DNA from: JBCBRD01 sp039819785
GTDB taxonomy: Bacteria > Pseudomonadota > Alphaproteobacteria > Rhizobiales > Hyphomicrobiaceae
Reading direction: 5' to 3'
Assembly: GCA_039819785.1 (NCBI GenBank)
Contig: JBCBRH010000021.1
Location: 4,885-68,884 of the forward strand
DNA: 64,000 bases
Numbering within the stretch: the stretch's first letter is position 1; each line of letters begins with the position of its first letter. Below, in pieces: positions 52,259 to 60,663 of this stretch. The notes under the pieces are model-generated. The model was not told the origin of the DNA. It made no database searches and was given only the letters and a program-made list of their open reading frames with translations. The translations under genes and the position numbers were made by a program.

Positions 52259-52921
52259 GTGCAGCCCCGTTTTCTCATCGTGGACGACCATCCGCTCTTC
52301 CTGAACGCAATCCAGCTCGCAGTGTTGGGTGCCTATCCTCAGGCGAAGATTTATGAAGCCTCCACGATCGAGGCGGCGCGGAAACAGATTTCAGCGAACG
52401 ATTCTTTTGATCTCGTTCTGCTGGACCTGTCGCTGCCTGGCACGACTGGATTTGATGGTCTGTTGGAGTTGCGGACACTTCATCCGAAAATTCCCATTGT
52501 GATCATCTCGGCGCTCGAAGACCCCCGAATCATCCATGAAGCGATGAGTTATGGTGCCTCTGGCTTCATCTCAAAGGCTGTGCGGCGGGGAGAGCTTGAA
52601 AAGGCACTGCAAGATGTCATGGCTGGATCGGTCACGCTTCCCGCGAACTATCGTCCGCCGGAAAACACAGGTGATGCATCCGAGAACAGCGAACTGGCCG
52701 TTCGGTTGACGTCTTTGACGCCACAGCAGTTGCGCGTTTTGAAGATGCTGCGTCAGGGTATGCTGAATAAGCAGATTGCCTATGAGCTTCGCGTTGGTGA
52801 AACCACGGTCAAGGCGCACGTTTCGGAAATTCTGCGCAAGCTGAACGTGTCGTCACGCACACAGGCCGTGATCCAGGTCGCTAAAATTGACTTTGGGCAG
52901 GTTTTGGAAGCGAACGATTGA
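52259..52921 (+). CDS. NarL/LuxR-type response regulator (AgmR/ExaE/PedR-like)
   Basis: 220 aa. The GTG at 52259 has TTGGAGG 7 bp upstream, so the in-frame TTG at 52169 is rejected. The receiver domain (1-120) has acidic residues in FLIVDDHPLF, the phospho-acceptor D56 in LVLLDLSLPG, and FISKAVRRGELEKAL. The C-terminal LuxR helix-turn-helix reads LTPQQLRVLKMLRQGMLNKQ, then VGETTVKAHVSEILRKLNVS. Directly beyond the dehydrogenase terminator and convergent with a hybrid histidine kinase gene, it is the likely activator of the quinoprotein genes. Confidence 0.92.
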   Translation: MQPRFLIVDDHPLFLNAIQLAVLGAYPQAKIYEASTIEAARKQISANDSFDLVLLDLSLPGTTGFDGLLELRTLHPKIPIVIISALEDPRIIHEAMSYGASGFISKAVRRGELEKALQDVMAGSVTLPANYRPPENTGDASENSELAVRLTSLTPQQLRVLKMLRQGMLNKQIAYELRVGETTVKAHVSEILRKLNVSSRTQAVIQVAKIDFGQVLEAND

Positions 52922-53021
52922 CGGCTCGGTGAATTGACGCTTGGTTCAGCCGTGCGACGTCTCACAGTTGGTCAATTAATCGGTCTGTTAAACAGCTCCG
53001 CCTGCGTGAATTACCGTCGCG

Positions 53022-54383
53022 CTATCGCAACATGTGTGTGATCAACGAACGGAGTTCTGCTGGGCGGACGGGCTTTCTTAGCATTTCGCAGTTTGCAGAA
53101 CTCACTTTGGTCGCCGTCTGTGTAGAGTGATCCGCCGTTATGATGACGGCTGGGACATCCTCACCGAACTGCTCCCTGATCTTGGCTATCAGTATCGCCC
53201 CATTGGCTCCGTGGTCGAGGTGGTAGTCGGCCAGGATGATGTCCGGCTTGTCAAAATCATCAGGATCTAATCGGGCAACGGCGTCTGGACTGTCCACGGC
53301 GATGACGTGGCAGCCCCACTTTCTCAAGAGTGTCTGCATTGCATCGAGCACGATCTTGTCGTTGTCGATGATCAGAACATTCGCATCGTTCAGCCCGTAC
53401 AAGTCCATGATGCTGGCGTGCGAAAAGGGCGGAGCTGATACGGGCACCACCTCGGAAAACGGCGCGTAGATGTAAAAACAGGTTCCATGGCCGACGCGGG
53501 AGCAGAGGCCGACTTGGTGTTCGAGTGCTTCGGCCATGCGCTGTACGATGGCGAGGCCCAATCCGAAGCCACCGCCTGATTTCTGCTCCATGTTCACGCC
53601 GCGCTGGAATTCCTCGAAGATGCGCTCGCGGTCGCCATCTGCGATGCCAGGACCAGTGTCCCAGACTTCGATGCGAATGAGATCGCCGCGCCTGCGGGCA
53701 ACGATGCTGATGCCGCCTTTCTCCGTATAGCGGACGGCGTTGGCGAGAAGATTTTGCAAGATCCGACGAAGCATAAGGCTGTCTGAGCTGACTGCGAATG
53801 ATGTCGGCCGCCAATTGATTGAAATGCTTTTTGCCTTGGCGATCGGTTCCAGTTCCAGGCACAAAGTCTGGAAAATCTCCGAAAGCGGAACCGTTGAAAT
53901 GGATGGACGGAGAACGCCAGCTTCCAGCTTCGACAAGTCCAAAATCGTTTTCAGTAGCTCTTCTATGCTTTGGAGGGCGTGGTCAATCTGGTTGGCAAGG
54001 CGGTCGTGCTCGGCTGTTTCAACGGAAGCGTCCAATGCCGATAGCGATAGCCTGGCTGCATGCAGCGGCTGGAGAAGATCATGGCCGACAGCAGTGAAGT
54101 AGCGCGTCTTGATCCGGTTTTCGCGTTCGGATGCGTCGCGGGCATACATCAGTTCATCGTTTGATTTTTCGAGATCCGTGACGGCTGTCTTCAGTTCCTT
54201 GGTGCGGATCCGCACCTGACTCTCGAGGCCGATAGCGCTGTGGAACAAAGAGTACGCGTTGCTTTGTTGAGACATCGAGCGTTCGACGCGGTTCATCAAT
54301 GATGCGTTGATCTTCTCGAGTTTCGCTATCTTTTGTTGAAGCTCGCGTTCTTTCTCGGACGTCGGGGGCGTATCGCTGTGCAT
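53022..54383 (-). CDS. Soluble hybrid sensor histidine kinase with C-terminal receiver (NahK/ErcS'-like)
   Basis: 453 aa. The ATG at 54383 lies 13 bp after the FIST gene stop. It has a coiled coil (about 10-90), then HisKA with the phospho-His in FTAVGHDLLQPLHAARLSL. The HATPase_c domain has LQNLLANAVRYTEKGG, WDTGPGIADGD and GFGLGLAIVQRM. A C-terminal receiver has NVLIIDNDKIVLDAM and the Asp in IILADYHLDHG. No TM segment is present, so it senses something cytosolic or via the FIST partner. Its likely target is the LuxR-type regulator at 52259. Similar kinases control PQQ ethanol oxidation in pseudomonads. Confidence 0.9.
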   Translation of the reverse strand: MHSDTPPTSEKERELQQKIAKLEKINASLMNRVERSMSQQSNAYSLFHSAIGLESQVRIRTKELKTAVTDLEKSNDELMYARDASERENRIKTRYFTAVGHDLLQPLHAARLSLSALDASVETAEHDRLANQIDHALQSIEELLKTILDLSKLEAGVLRPSISTVPLSEIFQTLCLELEPIAKAKSISINWRPTSFAVSSDSLMLRRILQNLLANAVRYTEKGGISIVARRRGDLIRIEVWDTGPGIADGDRERIFEEFQRGVNMEQKSGGGFGLGLAIVQRMAEALEHQVGLCSRVGHGTCFYIYAPFSEVVPVSAPPFSHASIMDLYGLNDANVLIIDNDKIVLDAMQTLLRKWGCHVIAVDSPDAVARLDPDDFDKPDIILADYHLDHGANGAILIAKIREQFGEDVPAVIITADHSTQTATKVSSANCEMLRKPVRPAELRSLITHMLR

Positions 54384-54396
54384 AGCTTCAGACTTC

Positions 54397-55590
54397 TCAG
54401 TTTGCCAGTTGGCGGGTGCCAAAGGCAATCCCTGTGAAGGTTTGGTTGAGGTGCATGGCGTTGAACTGTTCGCCGTAGGTGTGGAAGCCGACCACCCGGT
54501 GTTTTTGATAGGTGCTTTCCAAATGCTGTTTTGCTTGCCGGCGTTCGACACTCAGGCGGCGCAAAATACAGTCAAAACCGATCACCAGATCCAGGCCATT
54601 GAGCTTGGCATCGAGGTCGCGGAGAGCGGCATCCGTGGAGAGTAGAAGGTCTTGTGGTTCGGCAAGCGTCAGGACCAGGCCTTCGTCGATGGCGCAGAAA
54701 AACGAGAGACTGTGGTCCGCGTTCGCGTCTTTGACTGATCGACAGAAATACTCATCGGCGATGCGAACGCCCATTGGGCGGTCTGCAAAAACATAATGAC
54801 CAAGGTCTTCCCGTGTCAGGCCCAGGGCGCGTGCGTATTCCAGGGCTGCGGGTTCCGCGTTGAGTTCGTAAACGGTTCGGTTTTCAGGGTCAGCGGCTGT
54901 GACCACGAATTTCGTCGTCGACGGGCTGAAGTCCTGCGTCCGAAATGCCTCGAAGGGGAAGCATGTTTCGACCAACAACAGGAGTGCTGCGTTCTGGTAC
55001 GTCGTACCGTTCTGGATGAGGGACGATTGGCCGTATGACAGCCTATCGCCTGATGAGCCGCCGATTAACTGGAGGTCGCCCATCGCCCAGTTGATGGCCG
55101 CGACAAGCATTTCTTCCATGTTGGAAAGCCCGTCGATCAGCAGCAGCGCGAAGATTTGCTTCTGACGATTCGAGCCGTTGTGTGTTGTGTTGCTCCGATG
55201 GGGCTGTTGCAACAGGTTGGCGCGCATGGTGCGGACGGTGTTTGTCGCCCGCTCAGCTCCGAAGTCTTCGATGTCGTGAAGAACCCGCGCACATAAGGAA
55301 AAGCCGCCGCGCGGGAACGCGATCATCACAATGCCGTTGTCGCTCATGCCGTGTGGCCCGAACTCGCCTGCGGTTGTGCAACCGCTGTAGGCAACACCTG
55401 GGAAAGCGCTCTCGACGGCGCGGCAAACGGCTGCCGGCTTGTGATTGATGGAAAACAGCACGATCAAGTGCTGGACGGGTGTTCCATCGATTTGGTTCCG
55501 AAGGTCCTGGATTGCTTGAAGCGTTTCCGTTTCGCTCGTGCCAGCTACGCGGATACCACAGTTTGTGACCGTCATATCGGTGCGTCTCAA
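54397..55590 (-). CDS. FIST N/C-domain sensory protein
   Basis: 397 aa. The TTG at 55590 has AAGGAG 8 bp upstream; an ATG at 55575 is the alternative. The FIST_N domain has IVLFSINHKPAAVCRAVESAF, VAYSGCTTAGEFGPHG and ALLLIDGLSNMEEML. GDLQLIGGSSGDRLSYGQSS lies at the junction, and FIST_C spans to the C-terminus (GVRIADEYFCRSV, VIGFDCILRRL, VVGFHTYGEQF). FIST domains are proposed to bind small ligands such as amino acids. It is co-transcribed with the hybrid kinase and lacks its own output domain, so it probably supplies the signal to that kinase. Confidence 0.9.
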   Translation of the reverse strand: MRRTDMTVTNCGIRVAGTSETETLQAIQDLRNQIDGTPVQHLIVLFSINHKPAAVCRAVESAFPGVAYSGCTTAGEFGPHGMSDNGIVMIAFPRGGFSLCARVLHDIEDFGAERATNTVRTMRANLLQQPHRSNTTHNGSNRQKQIFALLLIDGLSNMEEMLVAAINWAMGDLQLIGGSSGDRLSYGQSSLIQNGTTYQNAALLLLVETCFPFEAFRTQDFSPSTTKFVVTAADPENRTVYELNAEPAALEYARALGLTREDLGHYVFADRPMGVRIADEYFCRSVKDANADHSLSFFCAIDEGLVLTLAEPQDLLLSTDAALRDLDAKLNGLDLVIGFDCILRRLSVERRQAKQHLESTYQKHRVVGFHTYGEQFNAMHLNQTFTGIAFGTRQLAN

Positions 55591-56322
55591 AGCTACGTCT
55601 CCTTGAACAAGTCTCCCTGGAACACGTTACGAACGGTGGTGTGTCCTGTTCGTTCTTTTCGTTTTGTCCGTTGTCCAGCTCTGGTGTTGACCTTTGGACG
55701 CTGGACAATCTGTCATAGGTCAGTGTTCTGCGACTGGCGGCTTTTCGCAGTCCGCCGAGGGTTAGTGTCTGCTCAGGTTATTGATTGATAACCGATTGAG
55801 CGAAGGAAGACATGTTCAAGCCTTACTGGGCCAAGCCCTGAGATGCAGGATTAAAACCCTGCATCCTCTCCAGCAAGCCCGGGGCCCGAGTCATTCTATC
55901 GTGTTGATAAAGTTCAGGTGTGTCATGTTTCGGTCGCACGTTTACGACGAAGGCCCTGCATCTGATCACTAAGATGGCATATTGCCTATATTTATGCAAC
56001 GAAAGTTCAAGACTGATGTGACGCACATCAGCCAAAATCCAACTCGAAAACTCTCAAGACAATTATTGGTTTAGGTGCCTGGAGGCGTTTCGCAACGGCG
56101 ATCTCATGCTGTGTCGTTTGATTGACCACAGCAACCTAGACCAGCGCGCCTCCTAAAGACGTCTCTTAGAATCACAAAGTTCTTGGAAAATGCCGGGCGG
56201 GAAAGCCTAAGACAGGGCGTTAGAGCCTGTTTGTTCTTCGTGAACTCGTAAAACAGGCTCTACGCTCTTGATTTGGAGCATGTTCCGGACGCAAAACCCC
56301 GTACACTTTTCCTGAACATGTT
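55591..56322. other. Long intergenic region between FIST gene and aorC
   Basis: No gene is supported in these 732 bp. It carries the FIST/kinase promoter, a perfect dyad at 56013-56031 and a composite repeat at 56221-56324, annotated separately. Confidence 0.5.
56013..56031. promoter_or_regulatory. 19-nt perfect dyad, possible operator
   Basis: CTGATGTG-acg-CACATCAG is an exact 8-bp inverted repeat with a 3-bp spacer and no T run. It lies about 420 bp upstream of the FIST start on that gene's strand. No consensus is recognised. Confidence 0.4.
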
Positions 56323-56324
56323 CT
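56221..56324. repeat. Composite intergenic palindromic (REP-like) element
   Basis: A perfect 12-bp stem, TAGAGCCTGTTT / AAACAGGCTCTA (56221-56262), is followed by an imperfect palindrome, GAGCATGTTCCGGA ... TCCTGAACATGTTCT (56276-56324), whose centre includes ACTTTTC. The second half resembles the abundant GAGCATG(A/T)TC...AAAAGTG...GAACATGCTC elements I recall from Hyphomicrobiales genomes. The right end touches the aorC stop codon. Confidence 0.6.
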
Positions 56325-57645
56325 AGTGCCCTGTTCCTGTTGCCTGGCTTGCGGCTGGCACATTCACATGGGGTGCGGTTGGACCGTAATTGGGTTTTCC
56401 CTGTGCCACGTCAATGTAAGCTTCGCGTAGGCGTTCGGGGGCTTCGGTCAACTTCTCGCGCCAGTCGCCAAGATCAAACCCGGTTTGTATCAAGCCGCGC
56501 AACATTCCAACATGGTCCGTCATGCCCACGCATTGCGCACCGACAAGCTTGTTGCCATCGAAGTTCAGCTTCAAGTACTTGAACTTTTCTTCGTCCACCA
56601 GCTTGGCTGTTTCGCCGCCTTCGGCCCCTTGCCAGAGGCCAAAGGACGACGAGATCAAGCCCATCGTATCAAGCACGTTCATGTTCAAAGACCCACGGTG
56701 CACGTGGTTTTTGCCAGCCATGTTCATGGCGGCGATCCGCCCGTGTTCAACGGCCACAGGCTGGATGGCGAGCATGTCGGGTTTGCCCGTTGAGATGTCG
56801 ATGCCCTGGCAACAGTCGCCTGCCGCGTAAACGTCGGAGGCGGTGGTTTGGAGGAATTGGTCGACGATGATGCCGGTTTCCGTTTTTACGCCCGACCCTT
56901 CGAGGAAGCCGACGTTCGAGCGGACACCAACGGCCATCACGACCAGGGCTGCTGGTGTTGTCTCACCATTGGAGAGTTTGACACCCAATTTGACGCCATG
57001 TTCCCCTTCGGCGGGCTCAAGCGCTTCAACCTTCGTGTCGGTCAAGACGCGGACACCTTTGGTTTCGCACCACCGTCCCAACATGCCGCCAGCGGTTTCA
57101 TCCATCATGCGCGCAACCATGCGCGGGGCCAGCTCAACCACTGTGATTTTGCAGCCGCGCAAATAAAGCGCTTCCAAGATGATCGACCCGATGAAGCCCG
57201 CGCCAACGAGGACCACGGGGGAACCTTCTTCGGCGTGTTTCAGGATTTCGCGCGCGTCGGGAAGTGTCCAGCACGTGTGGACGCCTTCGAGGTCAGCGCC
57301 AGGCATCGGCGGCATGATCGGGGACGCTCCGGTGGCGATGAGGAGCTTGTCGTACGTGACGGTGTCGCCGTCTTCCATCTTGAGCGTCTTGGTGGCGGTA
57401 TCGATCCCTGCGGCGGCGCCATGCTTGTAGTCGATGTTCAGGTGCTCGAAGTGTGTCGGGTCCTGGCGAAGGTATGTGCCGTCTTCGTTGATTTTTCCGT
57501 AGATGAAATACGGCAGCGCCATGCGGCTGTAGGGCGGTTCGGGTTCGCTGCTGATCATGACAATCTCGCCGGTCGTGTCATAGCTGCGGATGGTTTCGGC
57601 GGCTGTCACGCCCGCTGGGCCTGCGCCAAGGATGACGTACTTCAT
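56323..57645 (-). CDS. aorC: FAD/NAD-dependent oxidoreductase subunit of aldehyde oxidoreductase (AorC-like)
   Basis: 440 aa from ATG 57645. It is a pyridine nucleotide-disulfide oxidoreductase fold: FAD motif YVILGAGPAGVTAAETIRSY, NAD motif PVVLVGAGFIGSIILEALYL, and the second FAD motif TASDVYAAGDCCQG. It lies on the same strand after a tungsten-type AOR and a four-cluster ferredoxin, the composition of the AorABC complex of Aromatoleum. It would pass electrons from the ferredoxin-like subunit to NAD+. A strong terminator lies in the 255-bp gap before it, so its dosage may differ from aorAB or it may have its own promoter. Confidence 0.82.
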   Translation of the reverse strand: MKYVILGAGPAGVTAAETIRSYDTTGEIVMISSEPEPPYSRMALPYFIYGKINEDGTYLRQDPTHFEHLNIDYKHGAAAGIDTATKTLKMEDGDTVTYDKLLIATGASPIMPPMPGADLEGVHTCWTLPDAREILKHAEEGSPVVLVGAGFIGSIILEALYLRGCKITVVELAPRMVARMMDETAGGMLGRWCETKGVRVLTDTKVEALEPAEGEHGVKLGVKLSNGETTPAALVVMAVGVRSNVGFLEGSGVKTETGIIVDQFLQTTASDVYAAGDCCQGIDISTGKPDMLAIQPVAVEHGRIAAMNMAGKNHVHRGSLNMNVLDTMGLISSSFGLWQGAEGGETAKLVDEEKFKYLKLNFDGNKLVGAQCVGMTDHVGMLRGLIQTGFDLGDWREKLTEAPERLREAYIDVAQGKPNYGPTAPHVNVPAASQATGTGH

Positions 57646-57780
57646 GGAATGATCCCTTTAGCGTGAAAGCTGGGGCTGGAGTGATCTGAGACTACCGTCT
57701 GTTGGGCCGTTTCGCACTGGAATTTGTGTCCAGCGGTGTTCGCAGCGATTGGGCGTCGTCGGTGTCGGTGTCTGATGTTC

Positions 57781-57817
57781 AAAAAAAATAGGTCGGCAGC
57801 TGCGCGTGCTGCCGACC
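57781..57817 (-). terminator. Rho-independent terminator between aorB and aorC
   Basis: GGTCGGCAGC (57791-57800) and GCTGCCGACC (57808-57817) form a perfect 10-bp stem. On the minus strand it is followed by TATTTTTTTT (the A run at 57781-57788). On the plus strand only ATTTTT follows. Confidence 0.88.
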
Positions 57818-57900
57818 ATTTTTCAGTGCCGTTCTCGATGGGGCGCGGATATTGGCTTTCGGTGTGCCATGTCGACCCAATTCCGTACGGCACAATTTCC

Positions 57901-59748
57901 TTACAGTGCCAAGCGAGACAGCGTTTCGTTGGTTGGCACACCTTCCTGAGTCCAGCCGCGAAGCTCGTAGTATTCGGGTAGCATTTTTTCCAGACCGGAG
58001 ACCAAGCCTGCTGCCGGTCCGGTTTTAGCCTGCTCTTTCATCAGCCGTGGTGGCAGGTTGTCATCTTTCTGCGTGAACCCGGCGCGGTTGTTGAACATCC
58101 GCTCCATGTTCCAGATACGCTCACCAGCTTCCAACATGCTGTCTGCTGTCCATTCACCCTCACATGCCGCGTCGACCTGAGGAGCGATGTCGTTCAACGT
58201 CCAGGCGAAGGTGGTGAAGACACACAGGCCGGTTGAGTCAACGGCAGCTGTTGCGTCCTGGAAGGCTTTGACCAGACCGGGCTTCCCGTCAGTTGCGAGC
58301 GGATCTGTCTTTTCGGGGATACCGAGGATTTCAGACGAGACGGTGTAGCCACGCAGGTGACAGCCGCCGCGGTTTGATGTGGCGTAGGCGAGGCCCATGC
58401 CCTGGATACCGCGTGGATCGTACGCCGGGAATTCCTGGCCTTTGACGGACATCGCCAATTCCGGCTTGCCATACTTTTCGGTCAGGCGCTTGGAGCCCAT
58501 GCCGAGTTCCTTGCCGAACCCTTCACCCTTGCCGGTTAGCTCCACACATTTGACGAGCGCTTCGGCGGACCCGAATTTGAGTTCGATGCCGCCGGTGTGT
58601 TCCGTGGTCAGGATGCCGAGTTCGAACATTTCCATCGCAGCGGAGACCGTCACACCGAAGGAAATCGGGTCGAGGCCCTGCTCGTTACAGATGAAGTTAA
58701 CGTAGGTCAGCGCTTCAAGGTCATCGACACCGGTGTTCGAGCCCATCGCCCAGGCGGCTTCGTATTCAAGACCGCCGGAAGCATGCCAGTACTCCGGTTT
58801 GTTCTGGACGGTGAAGTGTTTCTCGTCGATTTTTGAAATGCGTCCGCAGGCGATTGTGCAGCCAAAGCACGCCTGGTTCGTCTGAAGGTTTTTCTGTCCG
58901 TCGCTCTCGCGCGGCTCGTGCATGGCTTCGGCGGAGATGTCGTGGGCGCCTTCAAATTGCACGTCGATGCTGTTGCGCGTCGGCATCGCACCGGCTTCGT
59001 TGATAACGTTCATCAAGACCTGGGTCCCATATGTTGGCAGACCCGAGCCCGTCACTGCGTTTTCAGCCAGGACTTTCTTGCCGTCTGATGTGGCTTTCAT
59101 GAAAGCGCGGCCGTCTTTGACTTTGACGCCTTTTGTGCCGCGAACACCGATGGCCTTCACGTTCTTGGAGCCGAGGACGGCGCCGACACCGGAGCGGCCT
59201 GCCGCGCGGTGGAGGTCATTCACGATTGCGGAATACAGGACTTGTTGTTCGCCAGCGACGCCGATGCCAGTGATGTGCATCATCGGGTCCTGGTGCTTGG
59301 TCTTCATCCACTCATCCATGGCCCACACCGACTTGCCCCAGATGGGCGCAGCGTCATGGATTTCGACTTTGTCGTCGAAAATGGTGAGGTAGACGGGCTT
59401 GGGTGCCCTGCCTTCAAGGATGACCATGTCCCAGCCCGCGAACTTAAGTTCTGCACCCCAGTATCCACCGGAGTTGGAACATGCGATTGCGCCTGTGAGC
59501 GGGCCTTTGGTGATGACGGAGTAGCGGCCGCCGGTCGATGCGCAGGTGCCGGTCAATGGGCCGGTTGCGAAGATCATTTTGTTGTCTGGGCCAAGCGGGT
59601 CGACCTTCGGGTCAACTTCTTCAACCAGATACTTGGAGGCCAAGCCGCGCTGGCCGATGTATTTCATCGCCCAATCCATGTTGAGCGGCTCTGTCTTTAC
59701 CGTGCCGTTCGTGAGGTCGATGCGCAAGATCTTGCGTGTCCATCCCAT
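57901..59748 (-). CDS. aorB: Aldehyde:ferredoxin oxidoreductase-family tungstopterin enzyme (AorB-like)
   Basis: 615 aa. The ATG at 59748 has GGGAG about 8 bp upstream, better than the ATG at 59763. AOR-family blocks: GWTRKILRIDLTNG, the pterin-binding IFATGPLTGTCASTGGRYSV, and GAIACSNSGGYWGAELKFAG. The [4Fe-4S] cysteines are CFGCTIAC plus a fourth in DSTGLCVF. Middle-domain blocks are EYEAAWAMGSNTGVDDLEA and SNRGGCHLRGY. It oxidises aldehydes to acids with a bis-pterin tungsten cofactor in the cytosol. Here it probably consumes aldehydes from alcohol oxidation or from C-C lyase activity. Confidence 0.93.
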   Translation of the reverse strand: MGWTRKILRIDLTNGTVKTEPLNMDWAMKYIGQRGLASKYLVEEVDPKVDPLGPDNKMIFATGPLTGTCASTGGRYSVITKGPLTGAIACSNSGGYWGAELKFAGWDMVILEGRAPKPVYLTIFDDKVEIHDAAPIWGKSVWAMDEWMKTKHQDPMMHITGIGVAGEQQVLYSAIVNDLHRAAGRSGVGAVLGSKNVKAIGVRGTKGVKVKDGRAFMKATSDGKKVLAENAVTGSGLPTYGTQVLMNVINEAGAMPTRNSIDVQFEGAHDISAEAMHEPRESDGQKNLQTNQACFGCTIACGRISKIDEKHFTVQNKPEYWHASGGLEYEAAWAMGSNTGVDDLEALTYVNFICNEQGLDPISFGVTVSAAMEMFELGILTTEHTGGIELKFGSAEALVKCVELTGKGEGFGKELGMGSKRLTEKYGKPELAMSVKGQEFPAYDPRGIQGMGLAYATSNRGGCHLRGYTVSSEILGIPEKTDPLATDGKPGLVKAFQDATAAVDSTGLCVFTTFAWTLNDIAPQVDAACEGEWTADSMLEAGERIWNMERMFNNRAGFTQKDDNLPPRLMKEQAKTGPAAGLVSGLEKMLPEYYELRGWTQEGVPTNETLSRLAL

Positions 59749-59909
59749 TCTGCCGTCTCCCATTGGTCCCGCGCTGATGCGTCCGTCGTTTGTCTCGCCA
59801 GCTGCGTTCGATTGTCAAATTCGATAAGCGTTATCGTGCATGCCATTATCGCGCGGAGCTTTCGTTCAAAACAAGTGCCCCGCGCTCTTTTTACTCGTGG
59901 ACCCCTTCG

Positions 59910-60428
59910 TCAGTGGCCCGTGCCGCCGGCGTTGTTGGCAGCTGGTGCGTTTGGACCGGTGGAGGTCGTGCCGGAAGCCGCCTGGGTGGCCCACAGCTTC
60001 ATCTTGTCGAAGCCGGTTTGTTCGGTGTCCTGGTAGGTGATCGCAGCGGTTGGACACGCGTCGGAACAGGCCGGGTTGCCACCACACAGGTCACACTTGA
60101 TGACCTTGCCGCTTGATGCGTTGTAGTTCACCGTCCCGAATGGGCATGCGATCGTGCAAACCTTACATCCGACGCACAAGTTTTCGTGGACGATTTTCAC
60201 GCCCAGCTCATCGGTTGTGATTGCATTGACAGGGCAGGCCTGCTGACACCAAGCTTCGGCACATTGGGTGCAGGTGTATGGAACGAAGCGTGCTTCCGTG
60301 TGGAAGTCGAAGACACGAATTCTGGATTTGGCGACGTTGAACTCGCCCTCATTCTCGTAAGAACACGCCATTTCGCATTGTTTGCAGCCGGTGCATTTAC
60401 CGGGGTCGATGACCAGGGCCTTGAGCAT
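59910..60428 (-). CDS. aorA: Four-cluster [4Fe-4S] ferredoxin-like electron transfer subunit (AorA-like)
   Basis: 172 aa from ATG 60428. Sixteen cysteines are arranged in ferredoxin motifs: CTGCKQCEMAC, CTQCAEAWCQQACP, CVGCKVCTIACP and CDLCGGNPACSDACP. It belongs to the DmsB/HycB-like group. A Ala/Asn/Thr-rich tail ends in GGTGH, and the AorC-like protein ends in TGTGH, an odd coincidence. It precedes the AOR gene by 161 bp on the same strand and should wire the tungsten enzyme to the flavin subunit. Confidence 0.9.
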   Translation of the reverse strand: MLKALVIDPGKCTGCKQCEMACSYENEGEFNVAKSRIRVFDFHTEARFVPYTCTQCAEAWCQQACPVNAITTDELGVKIVHENLCVGCKVCTIACPFGTVNYNASSGKVIKCDLCGGNPACSDACPTAAITYQDTEQTGFDKMKLWATQAASGTTSTGPNAPAANNAGGTGH

Positions 60429-60663
60429 TCGTCCTCCTCATGAACCGAAATCATGTTGCGGTTCGGCTTTTTTCTCTAGATCACCGCAAACTTCGCTTTC
60501 ATGCCCTACCAGGGCAACCCTACTTAGGACGTAATAAACTGCCGTTTCGGCCTGATTCTATAGGTGTTCGGCGATCTCCGAGTAGGTCGGATGTTGGTGT
60601 GACCATCCCGGACCCGGACAGGTGTGCGACTAAGTGATGTCGATCCAATCATTCCGGCGTGGA

